Assembly: GCF_020833685.1 (NCBI RefSeq)
Contig: NZ_JACKZY010000001.1
Coordinates: 248,001 to 312,000 of the forward strand
Source: Nitratireductor sp. B36
Lineage (GTDB): Bacteria; Pseudomonadota; Alphaproteobacteria; Rhizobiales; Rhizobiaceae
Length of the DNA: 64,000 bases
Direction of reading: 5' to 3'
The position numbers and the translations under genes were made by a program. Positions within the stretch are counted from its first letter, which is position 1. Every line of letters starts with the position of its first letter. A model generated the notes under the pieces. The model was not told the origin of the DNA, searched no databases, and was given only the letters and a program-made list of their open reading frames with translations. Below, one piece after another: positions 25,694 to 34,245 of this stretch.

Positions 25694-26635
25694 TCATTGA
25701 TAGATCCAGTGAAGCACCGATAGCCAGAACGCGGTCGAGAGCACCGCCAAGGCTGTGGCGATGGTCATCGCGTTGGAAGCCAGCGCCTGTCCCGTGCCGA
25801 AGCGTGATGCAATCAGATAAGGATTGACCCCGGAAGGCAGACCGGCCGCGACGATCGCGATCTGTGCGCTGAACACCGGCAGACCGATCACCAGCGCCAC
25901 CCCAAGGGCAACGGCAGGCATCAGGAAAAGTTTCAACGCTGCGATCACGATTGCCGGGCGCACATCGCCCGAAATGCCAAAGCGGCGCAATCCGAGCCCC
26001 ATGGCGAAAAGCGCGACAGGTCCGGCGACATTGGCAAGGGCGTCGACAAACCGGCCGCCCAGAGCCGGCATCTCGAGCCCCGAGTAACGCCAGAGCAGGC
26101 CCGCAATGATACCGATGATCAGCGGGCTGGAGAAAAGCCGCGTGAGAAACTCGCGGATGATTGAAAGCGCACTGCCGCCCTTACGTCCGACCAGAGCAAA
26201 CAAGAGAATCGACATTCCCATCATGATCGGCAGATGGATCGACACGATCAGCGACAGGATCTCGAACCCCTCCTGTCCAAACACGCCGAGCATGAAGGGG
26301 ATGCCGAGCAGGACAAGGTTCGAAAAACTCGTGGACAGGCCCGCCACCACGCCGGCACGCGCATCGCGGCCGAACAGGTGAACAATCGTAAAATGCCCCA
26401 CCACCCAGGCAACAGCGACAGCGGTAAAATAGGTGATCCACAGGGCCCATGGCAGGCTGCCGCCGAACACGGCCCCCGCCATGGTGCGGAAAAGCAGAAG
26501 CGGCACGGCGATGGTCACGGCGAATTCGCTCAGGGCATCGCCTGTCTGCGGCTTCAGCAGCCCGGTCCAACCGGCCACATAGCCGAATGCAACAAGTCCA
26601 AAAACGAAGGAAACGGTTTCAACGAGCGGAGACAT
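25694..26635 (-). CDS. AEC-family (auxin efflux carrier-like) transporter
   Basis: 313-residue integral membrane protein with about ten helices and the BASS/AEC two-halves layout. Typical segments are FAVTIAVPLLLFRTMAG, GIPFMLGVFGQEGFEI and AAGLPSGVNPYLIASRFG. Family members export or import organic acids such as malonate or malate. Substrate cannot be read from sequence. It may share a transcript with gabD downstream, which hints at a carboxylate. Confidence 0.85.
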   Translation of the reverse strand: MSPLVETVSFVFGLVAFGYVAGWTGLLKPQTGDALSEFAVTIAVPLLLFRTMAGAVFGGSLPWALWITYFTAVAVAWVVGHFTIVHLFGRDARAGVVAGLSTSFSNLVLLGIPFMLGVFGQEGFEILSLIVSIHLPIMMGMSILLFALVGRKGGSALSIIREFLTRLFSSPLIIGIIAGLLWRYSGLEMPALGGRFVDALANVAGPVALFAMGLGLRRFGISGDVRPAIVIAALKLFLMPAVALGVALVIGLPVFSAQIAIVAAGLPSGVNPYLIASRFGTGQALASNAMTIATALAVLSTAFWLSVLHWIYQ

Positions 26636-26782
26636 GCAGAGTGTTTAGCCGCAATGGTTGCCAAGGGAAACCATCCGTCAGACAAATCCACTCAGCGGAT
26701 GAGGCGGCTTTGGGGCGAGAGGCGGGTTTCAACTCCGGTCCCGGTGCCTATATGCTAGGAGCATTGATTTGAGGATTGCCCT

Positions 26783-27334
26783 ATGCTTCGCTTGGTTGTT
26801 GCCGTCATTTTTCTATTCGCCACCTTTCCGGCGCAGGCAACAGAGGCCGGCTGGGCGTTGTTGCGCAATGGTGGGCAGGTTGTTGTGATGCGGCACGCCA
26901 TTGCACCCGGTAGCGGCGATCCGGCCAATTTCGACCTCGAGAAATGCGGCACCCAACGCAACCTTTCCGAGCGTGGCCGCCTGCAGGCGCGACGCATTGG
27001 CGCTTTGGTCGAGGCGCGCGCTGCGCCGGTGGAAAAGGTTCTTGCCAGCCGCTACTGCCGCACCCGCGATACCGCGACCCAGGCGTTCGGCTCGCAACTG
27101 GTGGAGGTCTTCCCCGCGCTCGATCTGCCCGTAGACGACAGCGAAATGGAACAGAAGAAGGCGGAAATACTGGATCGAATCAACAGCTATACTGGCTCGG
27201 GAAACCTGTTTCTAATCACCCACCTCGAAGTCATCGAAGCCTTGATCGGTGCATCGGCGCGGGAAGGCGAAGCCATTATTTTGTCACGCGGAGGCGACAA
27301 TCTTTCGGTGGCCGCACGCATCAAATTCAACTGA
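26783..27334 (+). CDS. secreted histidine phosphatase family protein
   Basis: 183 residues with a signal peptide (MLRLVVAVIFLFATFPAQAT). The mature part is a small histidine phosphatase domain: the RH motif is VVVMRHAIAPG with R37 and H38, and the second histidine region is LFLITHLEVIEAL. EKCGTQRNLSERGRLQARRIG matches the family. It would act in the periplasm. It is single, with a 107 bp gap to acpXL. Confidence 0.82.
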   Translation: MLRLVVAVIFLFATFPAQATEAGWALLRNGGQVVVMRHAIAPGSGDPANFDLEKCGTQRNLSERGRLQARRIGALVEARAAPVEKVLASRYCRTRDTATQAFGSQLVEVFPALDLPVDDSEMEQKKAEILDRINSYTGSGNLFLITHLEVIEALIGASAREGEAIILSRGGDNLSVAARIKFN

Positions 27335-27441
27335 TCGTGGCATCAGCGGTACCTATAGCCCCTTTTCCTGCCGGCAAAAACCGATTAGAGACCCCACGAT
27401 CATCCTATTGTAAGAGAATCTCCCCAGACTGAGGGCCGCAC

Positions 27442-27720
27442 GTGACGACATTCGACAAGGTTGCCGACATCATCGCTGAAACCAGCGAGATCGATCGCGA
27501 GAAAATCACCCCCGAAAGCCACACCATTGACGATCTGGGCATCGACAGCCTCGACTTCCTCGACATCGTCTTTGCCATCGACAAGGAATTCGGCATCAAG
27601 GTTCCGCTGGAAAAGTGGACCCAGGAGGTCAATGACGGCAAGGTTTCGACGGAAGAGTATTTCGTCATGAAAAACCTCTGCGCCAAGATCGACGATCTGG
27701 TGGCTGCAAAAGCCGGCTGA
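27442..27720 (+). CDS. acpXL: acyl carrier protein AcpXL
   Basis: 92-residue special acyl carrier protein of the rhizobial very-long-chain fatty acid pathway. The phosphopantetheine serine is S36 in [15 protein letters not shown], and [31 protein letters not shown] is the long tail that sets AcpXL apart from the housekeeping ACP. The start is GTG with GAGGG upstream. It carries the C28 (27-hydroxy) acyl chain that LpxXL transfers to lipid A. First gene of the cluster. Confidence 0.94.
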   Translation: MTTFDKVADIIAETSEIDREKITPESHTIDDLGIDSLDFLDIVFAIDKEFGIKVPLEKWTQEVNDGKVSTEEYFVMKNLCAKIDDLVAAKAG

Positions 27721-27754
27721 GTTTTCCTGACAGTTGAGCGTTGAAGGGAGCGGC

Positions 27755-28942
27755 ATGAGCCCGCGCGACGTAGTTATCACCGGCATGGGTATCGTTTCCT
27801 CGCTTGGAGAGGGAGCTGATGCCCACTGGCAGGCGCTGACGGCAAAGGCGCCCTCTCCCGTGCTCGATCGGGAACGGTTTGCACCTTACAGCATCCATCC
27901 GCTGCCCGAGATCGACTGGGGCCAGCAGATCCCGCGACGCGGCGATCAGCGGCAGATGGAAACCTGGCAACGCCTTGGCACCTATGCAGCCGGCCTCGCG
28001 CTCGACGATGCGGGCATGAAGGACGATGAAGCGCTTTGCGCGACGATGGACATGGTGGTGGCCGCCGGTGGCGGTGAGCGTGACGAGACGGTGGACGAGG
28101 CCATTCTCGCCGCATCGCTCGAGCGTGACGACCATGACATCCTGCTCAACGAGAAGCTCACGACAGAGCTGCGCCCGACCCTGTTCCTGGCACAGCTCTC
28201 GAACCTTCTGGCCGGCAACATCTCCATCGTTCACAAGGTGACGGGTTCGTCGCGCACCTTCATGGGCGAGGAAGGCGCCGGGGTCTCCGCCATCGAGACC
28301 GCCGCCGCGCGCATTCGCTCCGGTCAGTCCTCGCATGTCCTGGTCGGCGCGTCGTTCCAGACCGAACATTCCGACATGCTGCTTGCCTATGAACTTGCCG
28401 GTTTCCTGCATCGTGAAGACTGGAAGCCGGTATGGCAGCGCAGCGAGGCAGAGGGGGGTGGTGTGGTCACCGGCTCCGGCGCGGCGTTCCTGATCCTGGA
28501 ATCGCGCGAGCATGCGGAAAAGCGTGGACGCAAGGCCTATGCATCCATCGGCCCGGTCGTTTCCCGCCGCACCCGCCGCAAGAGCGAACCCTTGGGAGAC
28601 GGTATCGCAGAAATGCTCGATCACCTCTCCCTTCCCAAGACGCCTGTTCTTGCTCTTTCAGGCGCATCCGGTGCCCATGCGGCTACGGCAGCCGAACGCG
28701 AAGCGCTTGCCCGTCACGACAACATCGCGCTGCGCGGGTTCTCTTCGCTTACTGGCCATATGAAGGAAGCACAGTTTCCCTTCGCGGTAGCCCTGGCCGC
28801 GCTTGCCGTGCACCATGGCAGCCCCTACCCGGCTTTCGACAGCGCAAGCGAAGCCGCTTTCGACGCAAGCCCAGACGCAGTTCTGGCGACTGCCATAGGC
28901 TATCACTGCTATGAAGGCATGGGCCTTGTAAAAAGGGCCTGA
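27755..28942 (+). CDS. beta-ketoacyl-ACP synthase-like protein FabF2XL lacking the active-site cysteine
   Basis: 395-residue thiolase-fold ketosynthase homologue of the acpXL cluster. The nucleophile region, TACAS in active enzymes, reads VTGSSRTFMG with serine near 165, so the acyl-accepting cysteine is missing. A histidine remains in LTGHMKEAQ. This resembles the chain-length-factor partner of type II polyketide ketosynthases, so it probably pairs with the active FabF1 encoded next and influences chain length. AAGGGAG precedes the ATG at 27755. No fabZ gene lies between it and acpXL, unlike the usual rhizobial order. Confidence 0.85.
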   Translation: MSPRDVVITGMGIVSSLGEGADAHWQALTAKAPSPVLDRERFAPYSIHPLPEIDWGQQIPRRGDQRQMETWQRLGTYAAGLALDDAGMKDDEALCATMDMVVAAGGGERDETVDEAILAASLERDDHDILLNEKLTTELRPTLFLAQLSNLLAGNISIVHKVTGSSRTFMGEEGAGVSAIETAAARIRSGQSSHVLVGASFQTEHSDMLLAYELAGFLHREDWKPVWQRSEAEGGGVVTGSGAAFLILESREHAEKRGRKAYASIGPVVSRRTRRKSEPLGDGIAEMLDHLSLPKTPVLALSGASGAHAATAAEREALARHDNIALRGFSSLTGHMKEAQFPFAVALAALAVHHGSPYPAFDSASEAAFDASPDAVLATAIGYHCYEGMGLVKRA

Positions 28943-28979
28943 TCCTTCCGGCCCGGAGGATTTTAGAGAAAGCGATCCC

Positions 28980-30248
28980 GTGAAAACGACCGACAGCTTT
29001 GGAAGACCCGTAATCGCCGTCACCGGAATGGGCGTCGTCACCTCTCTCGGCCAGGGCCGACAGGAAAACTGGGACGCGCTGATCAGCGGGCGGTCCGGCA
29101 TCCACCCCATCACGCGCTTTCCCACCGATCATCTGGCCACAACCATTTCCGGCATGGTCGACTTCCTGCCGTCAAGCACCAGGGGCGCAAGCGTCCACAC
29201 CCACCACCTGGCCGACCTCGTGGCGGCGGAAGCCATCGAACAGTCCGGTCTGCCCGCCTCCGATTTCGGCGGACCGCTCTTTCTTGCCGCTCCCCCCGTC
29301 GAGCTCGACTGGCATCATCGCCTTGCGCTTTATGCCAAGGCCCGAAGCCACAATGGCAATCCCTCGCTCATCGAAGCGGCAAGGGAAGCCCGCGCCATGG
29401 AGCTTTTCGAGGAAAGCCAGTTCGGCACCATTGCCGATCGCCTCGCCGAGCGCTACGGAACGCGCGGCCTGCCGATCACCATGTCGACGGCCTGCGCGTC
29501 GGGCGCAACCGCCATCCAGCTCGGCACCGAAGCAATCCGCCGTGGCGAATGCGACCGGGCGCTTGCCATAGGCGCGGATGGTTCGGCGACCGCCGAAGCG
29601 CTGATCCGTTTCTCGCTTCTTTCTGCGTTGACCACCCAGAACGATGCGCCGGAAAAGGCCTCGCGCCCCTTTTCAAAGGACCGCAGCGGCTTTGTCCTTG
29701 CCGAAGGAGCCGGTGCACTCGTCCTGGAATCGCTCGAAAGCGCGCTTGCCCGCGGTGCCGAAATTCTCGGCATCATGCGCGGCTGCGGCGAAAAGGCCGA
29801 TGATTTCCACCGCACCCGTTCCAAGCCCGACGGCTCGCCCGCCATCGGCGCGGTCCGCGCGGCCCTCGCGGATGCCGGCATGGCCGAAGACGAGATCGAA
29901 TATGTCAACGCGCACGGCACCTCGACGCCCGAAAACGACAAGATGGAGCATCTATCGCTCTCGACCGTTTTCGGCGAGCGCATGAAGACAACGCCCATCT
30001 CCTCCAACAAGTCGATGATCGGACACACGCTTTCGGCAGCCGGTGCCATCGAGGCCGTTTTCTCGCTGATGACCATGCGCGAAGGCATCATTCCGCCCAC
30101 CATCAATTACGACACGCCAGACCCGGCAATCGAGCTCGACGTGGTGCCGAATGTGAAGCGCGAGGCGCAGGTTTCGACGGTATTGTCCAACTCCTTCGGC
30201 TTCGGCGGACAGAACACCTGCCTTGTCATGGCCCGCGAACCGGTCTAA
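28980..30248 (+). CDS. beta-ketoacyl-ACP synthase FabF1XL of the very-long-chain fatty acid cluster
   Basis: 422-residue KAS II-type enzyme with the full catalytic set: C172 in STACASGATAI, histidine in VNAHGTSTPEND, and histidine in SMIGHTLSAAGA. It condenses malonyl-ACP with acyl-AcpXL to elongate toward C28. The start is GTG at 28980; GGAGG lies further upstream and GAGAA about 9 bases before. The gap from FabF2 is 37 bp, in the same operon. Confidence 0.9.
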   Translation: MKTTDSFGRPVIAVTGMGVVTSLGQGRQENWDALISGRSGIHPITRFPTDHLATTISGMVDFLPSSTRGASVHTHHLADLVAAEAIEQSGLPASDFGGPLFLAAPPVELDWHHRLALYAKARSHNGNPSLIEAAREARAMELFEESQFGTIADRLAERYGTRGLPITMSTACASGATAIQLGTEAIRRGECDRALAIGADGSATAEALIRFSLLSALTTQNDAPEKASRPFSKDRSGFVLAEGAGALVLESLESALARGAEILGIMRGCGEKADDFHRTRSKPDGSPAIGAVRAALADAGMAEDEIEYVNAHGTSTPENDKMEHLSLSTVFGERMKTTPISSNKSMIGHTLSAAGAIEAVFSLMTMREGIIPPTINYDTPDPAIELDVVPNVKREAQVSTVLSNSFGFGGQNTCLVMAREPV

Positions 30249-30287
30249 TCGACCGGTTCAGATTGCCCAAAACCATCGGAATTCATT

Positions 30288-31316
30288 ATGCGCGCACTTC
30301 AACTCGTCGCCGACCGCAAGCTTGAAACCGTCGATCTTGCGCCGCCGCCCCCTCCCGGACAGGGCGAGGTGACGTTGAAGATCCGCGCCGTCGCCCTCAA
30401 CCACATCGATGTCTGGGGCTGGCGCGGCATGGCCTTTGCCAAGCGCAAGATGCCGCTTGTCGTCGGCGCCGAAGCCTCCGGCGTGGTCGAGACCGTGGGC
30501 CCCGGCGTCAGCAATCTGCTTCCGGGCCAGCTCGTTTCCATCTATGGCGCCCGCACTTGCGGCCTGTGCCGCCCCTGTCGCGAAGGCCGTGACAATCTGT
30601 GCGAACACGTCTCCGGCGTGCACGGTTTCCACCTCGACGGTTTCGCACAGGAAATGATCAATCTGCCGGCTCGCCTCCTCGTCCCCGCACCGCCCGGTGT
30701 GGACGAAATCGGTGCTGCCGTTGCGCCCGTCACCTTCGGCACCGTCGAGCACATGCTGTTCGACAACGCGAAGCTCGAGCCGGGCGAAACCATTCTCGTT
30801 CAGGCCGGCGGCTCCGGCATTGGCACCGCCGCCATCCAGCTTGCCAAGAGCATGGGCTGCACCGTCATCACCACGGTGGGCTCAGAAGACAAGATGGAGA
30901 AGGCAAAGGCGCTCGGCGCGGATCATGTCATCAACTACCGTGAAGACCGTTTCGAGGGCGTCGTGCGCAAGATCACGAAGAAGCGCGGCGTCGATGTGGT
31001 GTTCGAGCATGTGGGTGCCGACACATGGGCAGGCTCGCTCCTTTCCATGAAGCGCGGCGGGCGGCTTGTCACCTGCGGCTCCACCTCCGGTGTCTCGACC
31101 AACATGAACCTGATGCAGCTCTTCCAGCAGCAGCTCAAGATTTTCGGATCTTTCGGCTGCCGCATGGAAAACATGGCAGATGCCATGCAGAAAATGGCGC
31201 GCGGGCTTTGCTCCCCGGTGATCGACACCGAGGTCGGTTTTGCCGAGATCGACAAGGCGCTTTCTCGCATGGAAGGCCGCGACGTTTTCGGCAAGATCAT
31301 CCTGCGCGTGGACTGA
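30288..31316 (+). CDS. zinc-type alcohol dehydrogenase/enoyl reductase of the acpXL cluster
   Basis: 342-residue medium-chain dehydrogenase. The N-terminal GroES-like domain holds NHIDVWGWRGM and the structural zinc cysteines in CGLCRPCREGRDNLC; the Rossmann half holds ILVQAGGSGIGTAAIQLA. Its counterpart (adh2XL) is a constant member of the rhizobial acpXL locus, probably reducing the growing acyl chain, though its exact step is uncertain. It sits 39 bp after fabF1 and 9 bp before lpxXL. Confidence 0.87.
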   Translation: MRALQLVADRKLETVDLAPPPPPGQGEVTLKIRAVALNHIDVWGWRGMAFAKRKMPLVVGAEASGVVETVGPGVSNLLPGQLVSIYGARTCGLCRPCREGRDNLCEHVSGVHGFHLDGFAQEMINLPARLLVPAPPGVDEIGAAVAPVTFGTVEHMLFDNAKLEPGETILVQAGGSGIGTAAIQLAKSMGCTVITTVGSEDKMEKAKALGADHVINYREDRFEGVVRKITKKRGVDVVFEHVGADTWAGSLLSMKRGGRLVTCGSTSGVSTNMNLMQLFQQQLKIFGSFGCRMENMADAMQKMARGLCSPVIDTEVGFAEIDKALSRMEGRDVFGKIILRVD

Positions 31317-31325
31317 CCCGCGCCC

Positions 31326-32246
31326 ATGAAGCGCTTTCTCTACACAGCCGGCAAACGCCTGAAGACTTTGGAATACTGGCTCACCGCGCGCCTGGTGATC
31401 GGCACGTTGGCGCTTCTGCGCATGCTGCCGCCGGAAAAGGCGCTCGACCTCGCGGAGAAGGTGGCGCGCAAGCTGGGGCCCAAAGTGGGGCGACACAGGC
31501 TCGCTGTCGACAATCTGCGACAGGCCTATCCCGAAAAAAGCGAAGCTGAGATCGAGACCATAGCTCTCGACATGTGGGGCAACATGGCCCGACTTGCCGC
31601 TGAATATGTCTTTCTCGACAAGCTGTTCGATTTCGATCCCGACGCAGAGACACCCGGTCGCGTCGAGGTGGAGGGTGTGGAAATCTTCAAGCGCCTGCGC
31701 GATGAAAAGGGCGTCCCGCATATCTTCTTCACCGGGCATCTCGGCAATTTCGAGTTTCTGCCCATCGCGGCCGCCCGCTTCGAGCTTGCCACCACTTCCC
31801 TCTTCCGTCCGCCCAACAATCCCTATGTGGCCGACTACATCCTCAAAACCCGCAGCAGCGCCATGGGTGGGCTTGTGCCGTCACAGGCGGGTGCTGCCCT
31901 CCAGCTTGCCCGTGTTCTCGACGATGGCGGTAATATTGGGGTTCTGGTTGATCAGAAATTCCGCAAGGGCGTGAAGACCCGGTTCTTTGGCCGCGAATGC
32001 AAAACCAATCCGCTGCTTCCCAAGCTGGCGCGGCAATATGGCTGTGATGTCTACCCCGCCCGCTGCAAGCGCCTGCCTGGCGGGCGCTACCGCCTCATCG
32101 TGGAGGACAAGATCGCCCTGCCCCGGCAGGCGGATGGCATGATCGACATCGACGCCAGCGCTCAACTTCTCAACGATGTTGTCGAGCGCTGGGTGCGCGA
32201 GGATCCCGGCCAGTGGATGTGGTTCCACAAGCGTTGGGAAATGTAG
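31326..32246 (+). CDS. lpxXL: lipid A very-long-chain acyltransferase LpxXL
   Basis: 306-residue LpxL/HtrB-family acyltransferase with an N-terminal membrane segment (about 20-36) and the catalytic H-x4-E motif TGHLGNFE (H138, E143). FRPPNNPYV and GNIGVLVDQKF are further family segments. It transfers the C28 chain from AcpXL to lipid A at the inner membrane. Last gene of the cluster, convergent with the L,D-transpeptidase gene 13 bp away. Confidence 0.92.
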   Translation: MKRFLYTAGKRLKTLEYWLTARLVIGTLALLRMLPPEKALDLAEKVARKLGPKVGRHRLAVDNLRQAYPEKSEAEIETIALDMWGNMARLAAEYVFLDKLFDFDPDAETPGRVEVEGVEIFKRLRDEKGVPHIFFTGHLGNFEFLPIAAARFELATTSLFRPPNNPYVADYILKTRSSAMGGLVPSQAGAALQLARVLDDGGNIGVLVDQKFRKGVKTRFFGRECKTNPLLPKLARQYGCDVYPARCKRLPGGRYRLIVEDKIALPRQADGMIDIDASAQLLNDVVERWVREDPGQWMWFHKRWEM

Positions 32247-32259
32247 TCGTCGGGGAATA

Positions 32260-32691
32260 TCAATCCGTGACGACAATCCGCGTGTTGCGCGGCCCGACCT
32301 TCCGCACCAGGGAGTAAAGCCGTTTCGCGTTGGCCGTGTGCAGGCGCACACATCCATGTGAGGCAGGCCGCCCGAGCTTCGACACCGCATTGGTGCCATG
32401 GATCGCGTAGCCACCGTAGTAGAAAATCGAATAGGGCATGGGCGACATGTCGTATTTGCGCGAGTGCCACATCTTGTGCATTCGGGTGGGGCGCCACTGC
32501 CCTCGCGGTGTCACATAGCCGCGACGCGCGGTCGAAACCCGCCAGCGATGCAACACGCGCCCGCCATGCATCACCGTCATGGTTTGCTTGGACAAGCTCA
32601 CCTTGGCAACAAGGCGTGCGGCGACACCCTGCGTCACGCCACCCGAAAGAATCAGGCCCGCCAAGGCCAGTGCAAAGAAAATCCGTTTCAT
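32260..32691 (-). CDS. L,D-transpeptidase (YkuD domain)
   Basis: 143 residues with a signal peptide (about 1-25) and a compact YkuD domain. Catalytic motif HGTNAVSKLGRPASHGCVRL carries H98, S111, H112 and C114. Such enzymes make 3,3 peptidoglycan crosslinks or attach proteins to the wall. Minimal single-domain form. GGGGGGCG precedes the start. Transcribed alone from a short divergent region shared with the M20 gene. Confidence 0.9.
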   Translation of the reverse strand: MKRIFFALALAGLILSGGVTQGVAARLVAKVSLSKQTMTVMHGGRVLHRWRVSTARRGYVTPRGQWRPTRMHKMWHSRKYDMSPMPYSIFYYGGYAIHGTNAVSKLGRPASHGCVRLHTANAKRLYSLVRKVGPRNTRIVVTD

Positions 32692-32732
32692 GAGCGCCCC
32701 CCGCTACATGTGTTAAGTTTCTACCCGTTGTC

Positions 32733-32751
32733 TTGACGTTTCTAACGTCAA
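32733..32751. promoter_or_regulatory. dyad TTGACGT-N5-ACGTCAA between the L,D-transpeptidase and M20 genes
   Basis: Two 7 bp arms TTGACGT and ACGTCAA around TTCTA form a perfect inverted repeat 42 bp upstream of the L,D-transpeptidase start. It could be an operator for a dimeric regulator; TTGACG also resembles a -35 hexamer. No regulator is assigned. Confidence 0.4.
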
Positions 32752-32879
32752 TTGATGACAAAACCCCAAATGTCCTTGGTAAATAGAACTATACAGCTAA
32801 TGGTTGGACAAGTTCTGCCTCTTCACAATTGCGTGCGCGCGATCTTGCCAATCGGGTTTTAGATCGCTCTATTGCCCTC

Positions 32880-34163
32880 ATGAACGAACAGCTTGCCTTG
32901 GCGGTGCGGCGCCGGACGGACGACCTCGTCGCACTCACTTCCGATCTGATCCGATTTCCCACGGTGAACCCGCCGGGCGACGCCTATACGCCCTGCTGCG
33001 AATACATTGCGCGCCGACTGAAGGCGAAAGGGTTTGCAACCCAATTCGTCCGCGGGACGGGCGCACCGGGCGATTCTGACCGTTACCCCCGCACCAATGT
33101 CATCGCGCGGCGCGAAGGCCGCAGCCCCGGCGCCACCGTGCATTTCAACTCCCATATCGACGTGGTGGAAGCGGGCGAAGGCTGGACGGTCGATCCCTAT
33201 GCCGCCGTCGTCAAGGACGGCAAAGTTTTCGGGCGCGGAGCCTGCGACATGAAGGGCGGGCTTGCCGCCTCCATCATCGCCGCCGAAGCGTTTCTCGAAA
33301 TCTATCCGGACTTTCCCGGTGCCATAGAGATTTCCGGGACGGCCGACGAGGAATCGGGCGGTTATGGCGGCGTCGCCTATCTGGCCGGCAAAGGCTTCTT
33401 CTCAAAGCCCCGCGTCGACCACGTCATCATTCCCGAACCGCTGAACAAGGACCGCATCTGCCTCGGCCATCGCGGTGTGTGGTGGGCGGAGATCGAAACG
33501 CGGGGCGCCATCGCCCATGGTGCGATGCCCTTCCTCGGCGATTCGGCCATCCGCCACATGGGTGCTTTGCTCCATGCCTTCGAAGAGGAGCTTTTTCCCG
33601 CCCTCGACGCCAAGGAAACGCGCATGCCGGTCGTGCCCGAAGGCGCGCGCCGCTCCACCATGAACATCAACTCGGTCCACGGCGGCCAGACGGAGGATTT
33701 CTTCCCCGGACTGCCCTCGCCCAATGTGGCCGATTCCTGCCGCATGGTGATCGACCGCCGGTTTCTGATCGAGGAAGACATTGCGCAGGTGAAGGGCGAA
33801 GTGGTTTCCATCCTCGAACGCCTGAAGCGCGAGCGTCCGAAATTCGACTATTCCATGCGCGACCTGATGGAAGTGCTGCCGCTGATGACCGAGGAGGACG
33901 CGCCCGTGCCGAGCGCCATCGCCGCCGGCATCCGCGAGGTATTCGGCAAGGAGCCGGAGTATGTCATTTCGCCCGGAACCTATGACCAGAAGCATATTTC
34001 GCGCATCGGGCACCTGCACGACTGTGTCGCCTACGGCCCCGGCATTCTCGACCTCGCCCACCAGCCCGATGAATGGGTCGGGATCGAGGATATGGTGCAG
34101 TCGGCCACCGTCATGGCCATGAGCCTCGACGTTCTGTTGCGCGGCGTCGCTCCGCCACGTTAA
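32880..34163 (+). CDS. M20-family metallopeptidase/deacylase (ArgE/DapE type)
   Basis: 427 residues. Metal-binding positions are visible: H92 and D94 in FNSHIDVVE, D123 in GACDMKGGLAA, the catalytic glutamate pair in TADEESGG, and a late histidine in AHQPDEWV. Members hydrolyse N-acyl amino acids, dipeptides or succinyl-diaminopimelate. I start at 32880, where the conserved N-terminus begins; a TTG at 32829 is a poor alternative. The gene leads directly into a peptide-type ABC importer, so it probably processes the imported compound. Confidence 0.85.
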   Translation: MNEQLALAVRRRTDDLVALTSDLIRFPTVNPPGDAYTPCCEYIARRLKAKGFATQFVRGTGAPGDSDRYPRTNVIARREGRSPGATVHFNSHIDVVEAGEGWTVDPYAAVVKDGKVFGRGACDMKGGLAASIIAAEAFLEIYPDFPGAIEISGTADEESGGYGGVAYLAGKGFFSKPRVDHVIIPEPLNKDRICLGHRGVWWAEIETRGAIAHGAMPFLGDSAIRHMGALLHAFEEELFPALDAKETRMPVVPEGARRSTMNINSVHGGQTEDFFPGLPSPNVADSCRMVIDRRFLIEEDIAQVKGEVVSILERLKRERPKFDYSMRDLMEVLPLMTEEDAPVPSAIAAGIREVFGKEPEYVISPGTYDQKHISRIGHLHDCVAYGPGILDLAHQPDEWVGIEDMVQSATVMAMSLDVLLRGVAPPR

Positions 34164-34245
34164 ACCTCGTTCCAATGCGTGATTTACAGCCGCGCTGAAT
34201 CACGCTTCAATCCTGAAAAATCACACGGCCCTGCGGGAGAGAGAC

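Noticed and set aside
32880-34163. M20 gene as the ectoine-pathway deacetylase DoeB
   Set aside because: It is about 27 kb from the ectoine genes, belongs to a peptide-importer operon and is of ArgE/DapE type rather than the deacetylase type used in ectoine catabolism.
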